Shown here: one piece after another, positions 51,067-59,809 of the stretch
How the letters are laid out: each line of letters opens with the position of its first letter
Position numbering within the stretch: position 1 is the first letter of the stretch
NCBI RefSeq assembly: GCF_003572205.1
Contig: NZ_QXNY01000003.1
Span: forward strand, 1 to 64,000
Length of the DNA: 64,000 nucleotides
Reading direction: 5' to 3'
Source: Algihabitans albus
GTDB lineage: Bacteria; Pseudomonadota; Alphaproteobacteria; Kiloniellales; DSM-21159
Notes under the pieces: model-generated
What the model was told of the DNA's origin: nothing
The model's input: only the letters and a program-made list of their open reading frames with translations
Databases searched by the model: none
Position numbers and translations under genes: made by a program

Positions 51067-51273
51067 TTACTTGGAAAGCATCACTTCAGTGGACTTGATC
51101 ACCACGTTGATCTCGTCGCCGACCTCAATGCCGAGATCGTCGACGGAGTCCGCCAGAACCATGGAGGTCACAACGTTACCCCCGCCGATGTCGACCTTGA
51201 CCTTGGCGGCCACAGCGCCAGTCTTCACCTCGACGACCTTGCCGGGAAAGACGTTACGGGCGGAGATTTTCAT
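51067..51273 (-). CDS. Mop-type molybdenum/tungsten-binding protein (molbindin)
   Basis: A 68-residue single TOBE/Mop domain: MKISARNVFPGKVVEVKTGAV, KVKVDIGGGNVVTSMV and GDEINVVIKSTEVML. Mop proteins form hexamers that store molybdate or tungstate in the cytoplasm. It is convergent with modA (gap 9 bases) and belongs to the W/Mo uptake and cofactor group. Length and motifs match the family closely. Confidence 0.94.
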   Translation of the reverse strand: MKISARNVFPGKVVEVKTGAVAAKVKVDIGGGNVVTSMVLADSVDDLGIEVGDEINVVIKSTEVMLSK

Positions 51274-51452
51274 AAAGCGGGACTCCTAGGGGTTGGGGTG
51301 CCAAAGACCGCCTAGATGCCAGGCCGCGACGCCGCTATCAAGCGGAGGAAGGCGACAGAACCTCTCCCGGTCCCGGCACAGCTCAGCTAGAGTAGCGCAG
51401 GCTACCGTGACGGCTCGGTAGCGATCGGATAAGGAGGCCGAACCGCTCGCCG

Positions 51453-53375
51453 ATGTGCGCCCTTGCTCGATCCCTGACCCTCCTCCTGCCGTCCGCCGTC
51501 GTCTTGACCGGACTGCTCACCGTTCCGATAGCGTCTCCCGCGACGGCACAGGAGGAGCCGCCGTTTCTGGCAGAGCGCGTGGAGCTGGGTCAGCTTCCTC
51601 CTCTTACGGAGCGACTGCCCTCGGAGCCGCGCCGCGACCTGCCGCAGCGCGAGAGTTGGCAGAGCGGCAGCTATGGCGGCAGCCTCACCCTATTGACGCG
51701 CGGCGGCCGCGACGCGCGCGACCTGGTCGTCCTGGGCTATGCGCGGCTGCTGGTCTGGAACGAGACCTTCGAGTTGGTGCCGGACATTCTTCAGGACGTG
51801 GAGGTGGAGGAGAACCGCAGTTTCACTCTAAAGCTGCGGCCGGGGCATCGCTGGTCCGACGGTCAGCCCTTCACAGCCGAGGACTTCCGCTTCTGGTGGG
51901 AGCAGGTGGCCAACAACCCCGAACTCTCGCCCGGCGGACCGCCTTCGGAGTTGCTGGTGGAGGGCCGTCCGCCCCGTTTTGAAGTGCTGGACGCGGCAAC
52001 GGTTCGCTTTACCTGGGATAGGCCGAACAATCAGTTCCTACCGACGCTGGCCGCAACCCGCCCACCCTTCATCTACCGGCCGGCGCACTATCTACGGCAG
52101 TTCCATCCCGACTTCGCCGACCTCGCCGCGCTGGAAGCACAGGCGGAAGAGGCCGGACTGCAAGGCTGGGCGGCCCTGTTCGACCAGCGCGACCGACCGT
52201 TCCTGCTCGCCAATCCGGACTATCCGACGTTGCAGCCCTGGCGCCTACTCAATGGTCCGCCGACCCGGCGCTGGCGCTTCGCCCGCAATCCCTACTTCCA
52301 CCGCGTCGACGCGGCGGGCAACCAGCTTCCCTACATCGACGAAGTGGTCCTGGAAGTCGCCAGTGCGGAGCTGATCCCGGCCAAAGTCGCCGCCGGCGAC
52401 AGCGACCTGCAGGATCGGGGACTGACCTTCCGCGACGCCGCCTTTCTGAAGGAGGCCGAGGAGCGAGCGGCTATATCTCTCAGGCTATGGCCGATCGCGC
52501 GCGGAGCACAGCTCGCGATCTATCCAAATCTCAATACAGCCGAGCCGGGCTTACGCCGCCTGATCCGCACGACGGACTTCCGCCTGGCACTCTCGCTCGC
52601 GATCGATCGGGGGGAGATCAATCAGGTGATCTATCAGGGTCTGGCCCTGCCCGGCGCCAACTCGGTTCTGCCGGACAGCCTGCTCTACCGTCCGGCCCTG
52701 CGCGGGGCCTGGGCTCAGCACGACCCGCAAGCCGCCAACGTTCTGCTCGACGGCTTGGCGCTCGACCGTCGCGATTCCAAAGGCTATCGGCTGAACCGCG
52801 ACGGCGAGCGGCTGACGGTCATCGTGGAGGCCGGCGATACCGACCCGGCCGAGATCGACGTGCTGGAATTGATCCGCAGTCATTGGCGCGAGATCGGCGT
52901 CGAGTTGTTGATCCGCAGCCGGGGCCGCAGCGCGCTGCGCAATTCGATCCAAGCCGGCGAGACGGCCTTCAGCGTCTTCTATGGCTTCGCCAATGGCTTG
53001 GCCCGCCCAAGCATGAGCCCGAAGGAGTTGGCACCGACCGGCGATCGTCAGAACCACTGGCCGCTCTGGGGACTTCACTACGAGAGCAACGGCAGCAAAG
53101 GCGAAGCGCCGGATCTACCCGCAGCGCAGCGGCTGCTGGAGCTGTTCGAAACCTGGAAAACGGCATCCGACCTGGAAGCGCAACGCGCGGTTTGGGAGGA
53201 AATGCTCATGATCCACGCAGCCGAGACCTTTACCATCGGCCTGATCGCTCGGGTTCCCCAACCCGTGACCCATCGTCCGGATCTTCGAAACGTCCCCGAA
53301 AGCGCCCCCTATCTCTACGATCCAGGTGCCTACCTCGGCTACACCCGTCCCGACACCTACTGGATCGCCGACTAA
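51453..53375 (+). CDS. Family 5 (peptide-type) ABC transporter substrate-binding protein
   Basis: A 640-residue periplasmic protein with a signal peptide (LTLLLPSAVVLTGLLTVPIASPATAQ). It carries SBP family 5 signatures: LRPGHRWSDGQPFTAEDFRFWWEQ, FTWDRPNN and later DFRLALSLAIDRGEINQVIY with LDGLALDRRDSKGYR. Such proteins bind oligopeptides, opines or other solutes. No permease or ATPase genes accompany it here, so the partner is elsewhere. The long N-terminal region rich in Arg and Pro before the first lobe is typical of the Rhodospirillales subfamily. There is no evident link with formate genes. Confidence 0.88.
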   Translation: MCALARSLTLLLPSAVVLTGLLTVPIASPATAQEEPPFLAERVELGQLPPLTERLPSEPRRDLPQRESWQSGSYGGSLTLLTRGGRDARDLVVLGYARLLVWNETFELVPDILQDVEVEENRSFTLKLRPGHRWSDGQPFTAEDFRFWWEQVANNPELSPGGPPSELLVEGRPPRFEVLDAATVRFTWDRPNNQFLPTLAATRPPFIYRPAHYLRQFHPDFADLAALEAQAEEAGLQGWAALFDQRDRPFLLANPDYPTLQPWRLLNGPPTRRWRFARNPYFHRVDAAGNQLPYIDEVVLEVASAELIPAKVAAGDSDLQDRGLTFRDAAFLKEAEERAAISLRLWPIARGAQLAIYPNLNTAEPGLRRLIRTTDFRLALSLAIDRGEINQVIYQGLALPGANSVLPDSLLYRPALRGAWAQHDPQAANVLLDGLALDRRDSKGYRLNRDGERLTVIVEAGDTDPAEIDVLELIRSHWREIGVELLIRSRGRSALRNSIQAGETAFSVFYGFANGLARPSMSPKELAPTGDRQNHWPLWGLHYESNGSKGEAPDLPAAQRLLELFETWKTASDLEAQRAVWEEMLMIHAAETFTIGLIARVPQPVTHRPDLRNVPESAPYLYDPGAYLGYTRPDTYWIAD

Positions 53376-53703
53376 AGACGAGTCAGGCCCCAGGGAAAAC
53401 CGGGTCACGCCCCAGAGCGAACCGGGTTGCAGCCACTGCATAGCGGCCCTGTGTTGGATCCAAGCCGAACGGACTTGGTAGGTCAGAAATACTGCCCTAT
53501 TATTTGTGCGGTGCAGCATGAAAAGAAGCTGCTTAAACATTTCTCAAGGAACCGCGGTTAAGACCGACCGCTGGTTCGCACCGCTGGCCCGCTATCGGCG
53601 GGACGAAGCGGGCCGATCCTAAGGCGCAGCCATAAGCGCCGAGCGAGATAAACCGTTCCGGGGATGGGATGCCTCCAACCGTTCAAGCCTGGAGAGCTGA
53701 CCC
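53376..53703. other. 328-bp intergenic region with a tandem repeat
   Basis: No credible coding sequence. The left end has two copies of a 22-bp unit (listed separately). The middle is AT-richer (53470-53545), and the right end near 53690 contains GGAG ahead of the next small gene. A short palindromic GC segment around 53580-53615 (GGCCCGC to GCGGGCC with offset) may form a hairpin. Confidence 0.4.
53382..53425 (+). repeat. Tandem 22-bp repeat, possible insertion-element end
   Basis: Two head-to-tail 22-base units, each GTCA(G/C)GCCCCAG and ending AACCGG, match at 18 of 22 positions. Repeats of this style resemble the multiple terminal repeats at ends of IS21-like elements, but no transposase or second end was found. 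Confidence 0.4.
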
Positions 53704-53913
53704 ATGGTAGAGAAGTTCGAAGCCCCGATCGCCGCCTACGGCGACCTGACCTACGATGAACTGCAAGCCTTGATCGAGCGCGGCCGTCAGGAGCGTTCGA
53801 AAGCCATCGTGACCCACGCAAAGAGTCTTGCGGCTGTCATCGGCGGCCTCTTCCGTAACGGTCGTACGACCGACGCGCAGGAGCCGCTGGCCGGTTCCGC
53901 GGCAAAGGTCTGA
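53704..53913 (+). CDS. Small hypothetical protein (69 aa)
   Basis: A 69-residue protein beginning MVEKFEAPIAAYGDLTYDELQALIERGRQERSKA. A first amphipathic segment is followed by a hydrophobic-basic helix (HAKSLAAVIGGLFRNG), a layout similar to small DUF1127-like or stress-associated proteins of alphaproteobacteria, although I cannot assign it to that family. The ATG follows TGGAGAGCTGACCC, a usable ribosome-binding site. It stands alone, upstream of the convergent regulator gene. Confidence 0.55.
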   Translation: MVEKFEAPIAAYGDLTYDELQALIERGRQERSKAIVTHAKSLAAVIGGLFRNGRTTDAQEPLAGSAAKV

Positions 53914-53997
53914 AGCCACTTAGACCAGATAGTGATCGGCGGAATCGCCCGGCGATTCCAAACGATCGCAGTTCGCTCTAGCGACATCGCCGGTCTT

Positions 53998-54885
53998 TCA
54001 GGGTCCGTTGAAGCGAACTCGCCCGAGACTGGCGATGTCGTAGCCGCCCATGCTTTCCGCCCTCCGGGCAAAAGCAGCCGTCCGAGTGAAGGCCAGGAGC
54101 GTCTGCAGCGGCGGCTCGAAGTAAGCGCGCCGTGCGACCAGCAGATCGTAGCGCTCCTCCATCAGAGGGACGAAGCCGAGCTTCAGGCTCCGCGCAACCG
54201 CCTCCACGGCAAGCCCGGCATCGGCGCGGCCCTCCAGAACTGCCAAACCCACCTCCAGTTCGCTCAGAACCGTCTCCGCCGGTGTCAGAGTCGCGATATC
54301 TCGACCGGCTTCGCCCAGCAGATGGGCCAACAAGAGCTGCGCTCCAGCTTCCGCCTGGCGCGCAACCCAGCGCAACCCGTCGCGCCCCAGATCGGCGACC
54401 GCAGAGACCCCCAGGGGATTGTCCGCCGCCACGATCAAACCCTGGCTTCGCCTCGCCCACTCGACCAAGACCACCGGGCGGCCGACGCAGGCAGCCTCGA
54501 TCACCGTGACATTCCAGTCGGCCCGTTCGGGGTCGTAGACGTGCAGGCCAGCCACCAGGGCACCGCCGTCGACGAAGCGCTTCACCCCGTCCAAACTCCC
54601 CCCCGGCATCAGAGCCAAGCCGCAGGCGCTTTCCCGCACAGCCCAATCCAGCAGAGGATCGGCCGAACCGGCGATGACCGGCGGCGGCGCAATCGGCACC
54701 TCGGCACCTTCGAGATTGCGCGCCAGCCAGAGATCGATCAGCGGCTTGGGAAAGAGCCACTTTCCGGTGACGCGGGTACAGGGAATTTCACGCCTGCGCA
54801 CCAACTCATAGAGCCGCCGCTCCTTGATCCGCAGATAATCCGCCACCTCGCGGGTGGTCATCAGCTCCGGCGGCCGTTCGGCCAT
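53998..54885 (-). CDS. Helix-turn-helix regulator with periplasmic-binding-like domain (W/Mo or formate linked)
   Basis: About 295 residues. The N-terminal 50 residues (LMTTREVADYLRIKERRLYELV, then VTGKWLFPK) are an excisionase/MerR-like helix-turn-helix. The rest is a PBP-like domain (PF12727-type) with SADPLLDWAVRESACGLALMPGGSLDGV and GRADAGLAVEAVARSLKLGFVP. Proteins of this build commonly sit next to molybdate or tungstate transport or formate dehydrogenase genes and are taken to sense an oxyanion or related ligand. It is divergent from the polyferredoxin gene across a 229-bp promoter region. ATG 54883-54885 is preferred because GAGGGAGCGGAC precedes it. Confidence 0.85.
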   Translation of the reverse strand: MAERPPELMTTREVADYLRIKERRLYELVRRREIPCTRVTGKWLFPKPLIDLWLARNLEGAEVPIAPPPVIAGSADPLLDWAVRESACGLALMPGGSLDGVKRFVDGGALVAGLHVYDPERADWNVTVIEAACVGRPVVLVEWARRSQGLIVAADNPLGVSAVADLGRDGLRWVARQAEAGAQLLLAHLLGEAGRDIATLTPAETVLSELEVGLAVLEGRADAGLAVEAVARSLKLGFVPLMEERYDLLVARRAYFEPPLQTLLAFTRTAAFARRAESMGGYDIASLGRVRFNGP

Positions 54886-55114
54886 GTCCGCTCCCTCACC
54901 GTCCGCCTCAAATGCCCAGGTTAAGGCAACAGACAAGTTCAGCCGGCGCAACCCCTCGCTTGCCTCCCCGAAGGCCGCAGATTATTTGGGGTCGAACCCG
55001 TTTGGCGCAGAGCCTAGTCTGCCGACGAACGTAAGATATAAAAAGCGGTCGCTCGCTCTCGGCGCCTACAGCCGAAGAAACCAAGCGCGGCCGCACCTCA
55101 GGAGGGATTCGGTT

Positions 55115-57208
55115 ATGCGCCTCGGCGCCAAGCGACTGCTTGTCTGCGACTGCGAGTCCACAATGCCCCTGGACAGCGACAAGCTGACCAAGGCCTGCAA
55201 GGCGCTTGGCGGCGAGGGCGAACTCCAGCTCAATACGCAGCTCTGCCGCAACCAGCTCGGCAACTTTCAGCAGGCGGTCCTCGGGCAGGAACCGCTGCTG
55301 ATCGCCTGCACCCAGGAGGCCCCGCTGTTCGACGAGGTCGCCGCAGAGGACAACCCTCAAGCCCAGCTCGGCTTTCTCAACATCCGCGAGACGGCCGGCT
55401 GGTCCGAAGAAGCCGGGGCTGCGACACCGAAGATCGCCGCTCTGCTGGCCGAAGCCGCACTTGACCTGCAGCCGGCCCCGACCGTGTCCTTCGCGTCGGA
55501 GGGCACCTGCCTCGTCTACGGACGGGACAGTCAGGCGCTGGAGGCCGCGCAGCAGCTCAAGACGAAGCTGGACGTGACCGTACTCCTGATGCCTGAGGCT
55601 GACTCCGTCATGCCGCCGCGGGTCATGGATCTGCCGGTCTTTCGGGGCCGGATCACCAGCGCGCAGGGTCATCTCGGCGCCTTCGCCATCAACGTCGACG
55701 GCTATGCCGCAGCCAAGCCGTCGTCGCGGCTGGAGTTGGCGTTCGAGGCGCCGCGCGACAATGCCTACTCCGAATGCGATCTGATCCTCGATCTGACGGG
55801 CGAGGCGCCGCTCTTCACCGGTCACGAACGGCGCGACGGCTATCTGCGTCCCGACCCGGGCAATCCCGCCGCGGTGCAGAAGGCGATCTTCGAGATCAGC
55901 GAGCTGACCGGCGAGTTCGAGAAGCCCCGCTACGTCAAGTACGACGCCAACATCTGCGCCCACAGCCGCAGCCGCAAGACGGGCTGCACCCGCTGTCTCG
56001 ATGTCTGCCCGACCGGCGCCATCACGCCCGCAGGCGACCAGGTGGAGATCGACCCGCACATCTGCGGCGGGTGCGGCATGTGCGCCAGCGTCTGTCCGAC
56101 GGGCGCAGCGACCTATCAGTTGCCGGCCGGCAACTCTCTGTTCGAGCGGCTGCGAAGCCTGCTGGAGGCTTACCACAAGGCGGGGGGCACAAACGCAACC
56201 CTGCTGCTGCACGATGGCCGGCACGGAGAGGAGATGATCTCCCTGATGGCACGCGGCGGCCGCGGCTTGCCACCTCAGGTCATCCCCTTCCCACTGAACG
56301 AAGTGACGCTGGTCGGTGTCGACTTCTTCGCCATGGCCTTTGCCTACGGGGCGACCCGGATCGCCCTCCTGATCGGGCCGGACAAGCGCGGCGAGTTGGA
56401 AGGGCTGGCCGGTCAGATCGCTCTGGCCGAGACAGTGATGGACGGCCTGGGGTACGGCGGCGGCCGCATCGACCTGCTGGACGAAGCGGATCCCGACAAG
56501 GTGGAAGCGCGGTTGTGGGAGCTTGAAAGCCGCAGCCAGCCGGAGCCGGGCGGCTTCCTTCCGATGGGCGGCAAACGGACACGCTCCATGCTGGCGCTGC
56601 GCCACCTCCATGGCAAAGCCCCCCAGACCGACCACGGCGGGCCGCCCGACCTCCTGCCGCTTCCCAAGGGCGCTCCCTTCGGCCGGGTCAAGGTCGACAC
56701 CGACGGCTGCACCATGTGTCTGGCCTGCGTCTCGGCCTGCCCGACCGGCGCGCTGCAGGACGATCCCGACAGGCCTTGGCTCGGCTTCAGCGAGGAGGCC
56801 TGCGTTCAATGCGGCCTCTGCGCCAACACCTGCCCGGAGAGCGTTATCACGCTCGAACCCCGCCTCAACTTCTCCGAGGAGGCGCGCGCTGCCGTCAAGC
56901 TGAACGAGACGGAGCCCTTCAACTGCATCCGCTGCGGCAAACCTTTCGGCGTCAAGCACACGATCGATCGCATCACCGATCAGCTCGCCGGCAAGCATTG
57001 GATGTTCGGCTCCAGCGATACCGTCGAACGGATCATGATGTGCGACGACTGCCGCGTCGTGGTGCACTTCGAGCAACCCAATCCGATGGCGGGACCGGAG
57101 CGCCCGGCGATCCGCACGACGGACGACTACTTCCGCGAACGCGAGATCGAGGAGGCCCGCGCCAAGGTGCGCGCCGAGCGCGATCAGGAGGGCGACGATT
57201 CGGTATGA
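55115..57208 (+). CDS. Large polyferredoxin of the formate dehydrogenase region
   Basis: A 697-residue soluble protein. The N-terminal part starts RLLVCDCESTMPLD, recalling the thiol segments of HdrA/QmoB-like proteins, and contains NTQLCRNQL and LLIACTQEAPL. Four [4Fe-4S] sites follow: a spaced CAHSRSRKTGCTRCLDVCP (from about Cys281), CGGCGMCASVCP (about 316), CTMCLACVSACP (about 531) and CVQCGLCANTCP (about 565). The C-terminus has two CxxC pairs (CIRC about 603, CDDC about 642) like a zinc ribbon or rubredoxin. It likely moves electrons to or from formate dehydrogenase. ATG 55115 follows AGGAGGG. Confidence 0.88.
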   Translation: MRLGAKRLLVCDCESTMPLDSDKLTKACKALGGEGELQLNTQLCRNQLGNFQQAVLGQEPLLIACTQEAPLFDEVAAEDNPQAQLGFLNIRETAGWSEEAGAATPKIAALLAEAALDLQPAPTVSFASEGTCLVYGRDSQALEAAQQLKTKLDVTVLLMPEADSVMPPRVMDLPVFRGRITSAQGHLGAFAINVDGYAAAKPSSRLELAFEAPRDNAYSECDLILDLTGEAPLFTGHERRDGYLRPDPGNPAAVQKAIFEISELTGEFEKPRYVKYDANICAHSRSRKTGCTRCLDVCPTGAITPAGDQVEIDPHICGGCGMCASVCPTGAATYQLPAGNSLFERLRSLLEAYHKAGGTNATLLLHDGRHGEEMISLMARGGRGLPPQVIPFPLNEVTLVGVDFFAMAFAYGATRIALLIGPDKRGELEGLAGQIALAETVMDGLGYGGGRIDLLDEADPDKVEARLWELESRSQPEPGGFLPMGGKRTRSMLALRHLHGKAPQTDHGGPPDLLPLPKGAPFGRVKVDTDGCTMCLACVSACPTGALQDDPDRPWLGFSEEACVQCGLCANTCPESVITLEPRLNFSEEARAAVKLNETEPFNCIRCGKPFGVKHTIDRITDQLAGKHWMFGSSDTVERIMMCDDCRVVVHFEQPNPMAGPERPAIRTTDDYFREREIEEARAKVRAERDQEGDDSV

Positions 57209-58050
57209 GCGACCTCGACCGCCGCCTCCATGCTCTGCGCGACGACCTGGCGGACCTGCGGCTGCAGGGACGGGTCGAAGCGATCCGGTTCGTCGAAGGC
57301 CGCCCGGCAGCCGTCGCCGTCGGCACGGCGGGGCTGCGGCGCAGTCCCGGCGGACGGCTCGACAGCCAACTGCTGCTCGGCGAACCGCTGCTGGTCTTCG
57401 AGGAACGAGACGGCTGGGCCTGGCTGCAGTCGGAGGCCGACGGCTATGTGGGCTACGTCGAAACCCCGGCGCTTGCACCACGCGGCCCCGCAGCCACTCA
57501 CAGGGTGGCGACCCGCTCGACATTGCTGTTTCCAGAGCCGGACATCAAAGCGCCGATCCTGGAGGTTCTGACGCTCACCACGACCGTCGCCGTCACCGGC
57601 CGCGAGAAGCGCTTCGCCGTCACGCCGCAGGGCTACATTTGGGCCGATCATCTGATCTCCCTCGGCGAAACGCTGCCCGACTACGTCGAGACCGCGCTGA
57701 CCTTTCTCCACACGCCCTACCTCTGGGGCGGCAAGTCGGCCGCCGGCGTGGACTGCTCGGGATTGATACAACTGTCTCTGACGGCTGCGGGCGTCGCCTG
57801 CCCGCGCGATACGGACATGCAGGAAGCCTGCGCGGAGTTGGGCACCTCGATCGATCCGGAAGCGCCGCTGCGGCGCGGCGACCTGGTTTTCTGGAAGGGT
57901 CACGTCGCGATCGCGCTCGACGCCGAGACGGTGGTCAACGCCACCGCGCATTATCTCTCGACGGTGATCGAGCCGCTGGCGGTGCTGGACTCCCGCGCCC
58001 GTGCCGACAGTCCCGAAGGCATCACGACCGTCCGTCGCCCTTCTATCTGA
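57205..58050 (+). CDS. NlpC/P60 family peptidase with SH3-like domains
   Basis: A 281-residue protein. Residues about 1-150 contain SH3-like strands (LLLGEPLLVFEERDGWAWLQSEADGYVGYV). The catalytic domain has YLWGGKSAAGVDCSGLIQLSL, with nucleophile Cys in VDCSG, then RRGDLVFWKGHVAIALD with catalytic His and a following polar residue in VVNATAHY. Members cleave gamma-D-glutamyl bonds in peptidoglycan. There is no signal peptide, which is common in this alphaproteobacterial subfamily. The ATG overlaps the polyferredoxin stop (ATGA), an unexpected coupling. Confidence 0.92.
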   Translation: MSDLDRRLHALRDDLADLRLQGRVEAIRFVEGRPAAVAVGTAGLRRSPGGRLDSQLLLGEPLLVFEERDGWAWLQSEADGYVGYVETPALAPRGPAATHRVATRSTLLFPEPDIKAPILEVLTLTTTVAVTGREKRFAVTPQGYIWADHLISLGETLPDYVETALTFLHTPYLWGGKSAAGVDCSGLIQLSLTAAGVACPRDTDMQEACAELGTSIDPEAPLRRGDLVFWKGHVAIALDAETVVNATAHYLSTVIEPLAVLDSRARADSPEGITTVRRPSI

Positions 58051-58196
58051 TCACGCATCGCGCCTACGACTGAAGCGGATCGCCGTTGCTAATGTGTCCC
58101 GGGACTTTGAAGTAGATCGGCATGGCGGCCCTCGCCCTCTTGCACGGGGAATCACAACAGCCAAGAACAAAGGGACGGTTAATCCAATTCCCACCA

Positions 58197-59033
58197 TCAA
58201 GGCAGGAACTGCTCCATGATGATCCGTTCTTCGAGGTTATGCTCGGCATCGGAAAGCAGCCGCAGGCTCACCTCGCGATCTTCGCGGATCTCCACCTTTG
58301 CGACGTCGCGAACCTCGGTGTAGTCCGCGACCGCGCCGACGGGCCGTTTGTCCTGTTCCAGGATCTCAAGGGTCACCACGGCCTTGTGGGGCAGCAGCGC
58401 ACCACGCCAGCGCCGGGGGCGGAAGGCGCTGATCGGCGTCAGCGCCAACAGGCCGGCGCCAAGCGGGATGATCGGTCCGTGAGCGGACAAGTTGTAGGCG
58501 GTACTGCCGGCCGGCGTGGCGACCAGAACGCCGTCGCAGATCAGTTCCTTCAGCCGAACCACGCCGTCCACGGAGATTCGGATCTTCGCGGCCTGGCGGC
58601 TTTCGCGGAACAGCGAGACCTCGTTGATCGCCAAAGCGTCATGGCACGCGCCATCGCACCCCGTGGCGATCATGCGGAGGGGATGCAGATCGACACTCGT
58701 GGCCGCCGCCAGCCGTTCAGCCAGCCCCTCCTCGCGGTACTCGTTCATCAGAAAACCGACGGTGCCGCAGTTCATGCCGTAGATCGACACGCCGCGGCCC
58801 ATGTTCGCATGCAGCGTCTCCAGCATCAGGCCATCGCCGCCGAGCGCCACGATGATCTCCGCCTCCTCCGGCGCGACCGGATCGTAGCGGGCCGATAGAG
58901 CTTCCAGCCCACGTCGCGCCTCGGGCGTTTCCGCCGCGACGAAAGCCATCTTCGGCGCGGAACCGACTTGGGAAGCCGGGCGGTTCACAGTGGTGTTGGC
59001 GGGAGAGAGACCGGACGGCATGTTGGCACCCAT
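58197..59033 (-). CDS. NAD kinase
   Basis: A 278-residue enzyme phosphorylating NAD+ to NADP+. The GGDG motif is in [16 protein letters not shown], with the following [13 protein letters not shown] and the second domain NEVSLFRES and [17 protein letters not shown] typical of short bacterial NAD kinases. The first 28 residues before [12 protein letters not shown] are poorly conserved, so the start may be the internal ATG at 58949. It converges with the NlpC/P60 gene and is divergent from the exported hypothetical gene. Confidence 0.93.
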   Translation of the reverse strand: MGANMPSGLSPANTTVNRPASQVGSAPKMAFVAAETPEARRGLEALSARYDPVAPEEAEIIVALGGDGLMLETLHANMGRGVSIYGMNCGTVGFLMNEYREEGLAERLAAATSVDLHPLRMIATGCDGACHDALAINEVSLFRESRQAAKIRISVDGVVRLKELICDGVLVATPAGSTAYNLSAHGPIIPLGAGLLALTPISAFRPRRWRGALLPHKAVVTLEILEQDKRPVGAVADYTEVRDVAKVEIREDREVSLRLLSDAEHNLEERIIMEQFLP

Positions 59034-59112
59034 CGTCTTTTCGACCGCCGCAGTATAGCCTCTCGCGAGCTTGAGACCATGTCAGCTTGAAACCGGGCCA
59101 GGGAGCCATCGA

Positions 59113-59604
59113 ATGCGCGGAATCTTTTGGGTTTTCGGATTGACCCTGCTGCTAGCGGGCGGACTGGCGGAGCCGGCGGCAGCGCAAGAGCTGGATGATC
59201 GACACATCGGCTACTACTACCCGCACCCGCAGACTTACGAGACCTTCGTGTCGCGCGGTCGGCCCCTGCCCCAGGCCAGCCGGCAGATGCGCGTCGGCTT
59301 CGTGGTCGGCTACACCACCAGCCAGCTGGAACTGCCCTACCCGCCCGAATTCGTGCTTTATGCCAAGGGGGCCGAGGCACAGAAGCTGATCATCGCCTCA
59401 CTGGACGACGACCGCATGAACACGCTCTACCGGGCCCGCGCGGTTCTGGCGATGATGACGGCGGTCGCCCGCACCATGCCGATCTTCGTGGAGAACGGCG
59501 TGGAAGACAGCTTTACCTTCTTCGACCTGGCGAAACTTTTGGGTTTCGAGCAGATCACGGTCACCGACGGGCGCGACTTCGCACACCAGGTTACTCTCGA
59601 CTAG
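59113..59604 (+). CDS. Conserved exported alphaproteobacterial protein
   Basis: A 163-residue protein with a signal peptide (MRGIFWVFGLTLLLAGGLAEPAAAQ). The mature part has conserved-looking HIGYYYPHPQTYETFVSRG, VVGYTTSQLELPYPPEFVLYAKGAEAQKLIIASL, and ENGVEDSFTFFDLAKLLGFEQITVTDG. Similar proteins next to NAD kinase in alphaproteobacteria are sometimes labelled molybdopterin-guanine dinucleotide biosynthesis protein A, a label unsupported by the sequence (no nucleotide loop, exported). Function is unknown. The chosen ATG 59113 starts the signal peptide. Confidence 0.75.
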   Translation: MRGIFWVFGLTLLLAGGLAEPAAAQELDDRHIGYYYPHPQTYETFVSRGRPLPQASRQMRVGFVVGYTTSQLELPYPPEFVLYAKGAEAQKLIIASLDDDRMNTLYRARAVLAMMTAVARTMPIFVENGVEDSFTFFDLAKLLGFEQITVTDGRDFAHQVTLD

Positions 59605-59809
59605 GCCCAGAACCGGAACTACCCGGTCGACGAGGCTTGACGGAGATTTGCAGACGCTCGAGGTGCAAGAAATGCGGCCCTCGGTTTGCGCAGGCAGTCT
59701 CGCCGGCAGGCCTTTGCGCGACGGCCTGCATGCTCTCCCGGCCGCTCGCAAAAGCAGCGAGCGTTGGCAGGGGTTTTCTGGGGCACAATCGGGAGGGACG
59801 GAGCGCTGA

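Noticed and set aside
54908-57523. An 871-codon open frame on the minus strand opposite the polyferredoxin gene
   Set aside because: It is antisense to a gene with four clear ferredoxin motifs and is composed of Arg, Ala, Gly and His runs typical of shadow frames.
59113-59604. Naming the exported protein as a molybdopterin-guanine dinucleotide biosynthesis protein
   Set aside because: It has a signal peptide and no GTP-binding LAGG loop. The true MobA is at 45879-46505.
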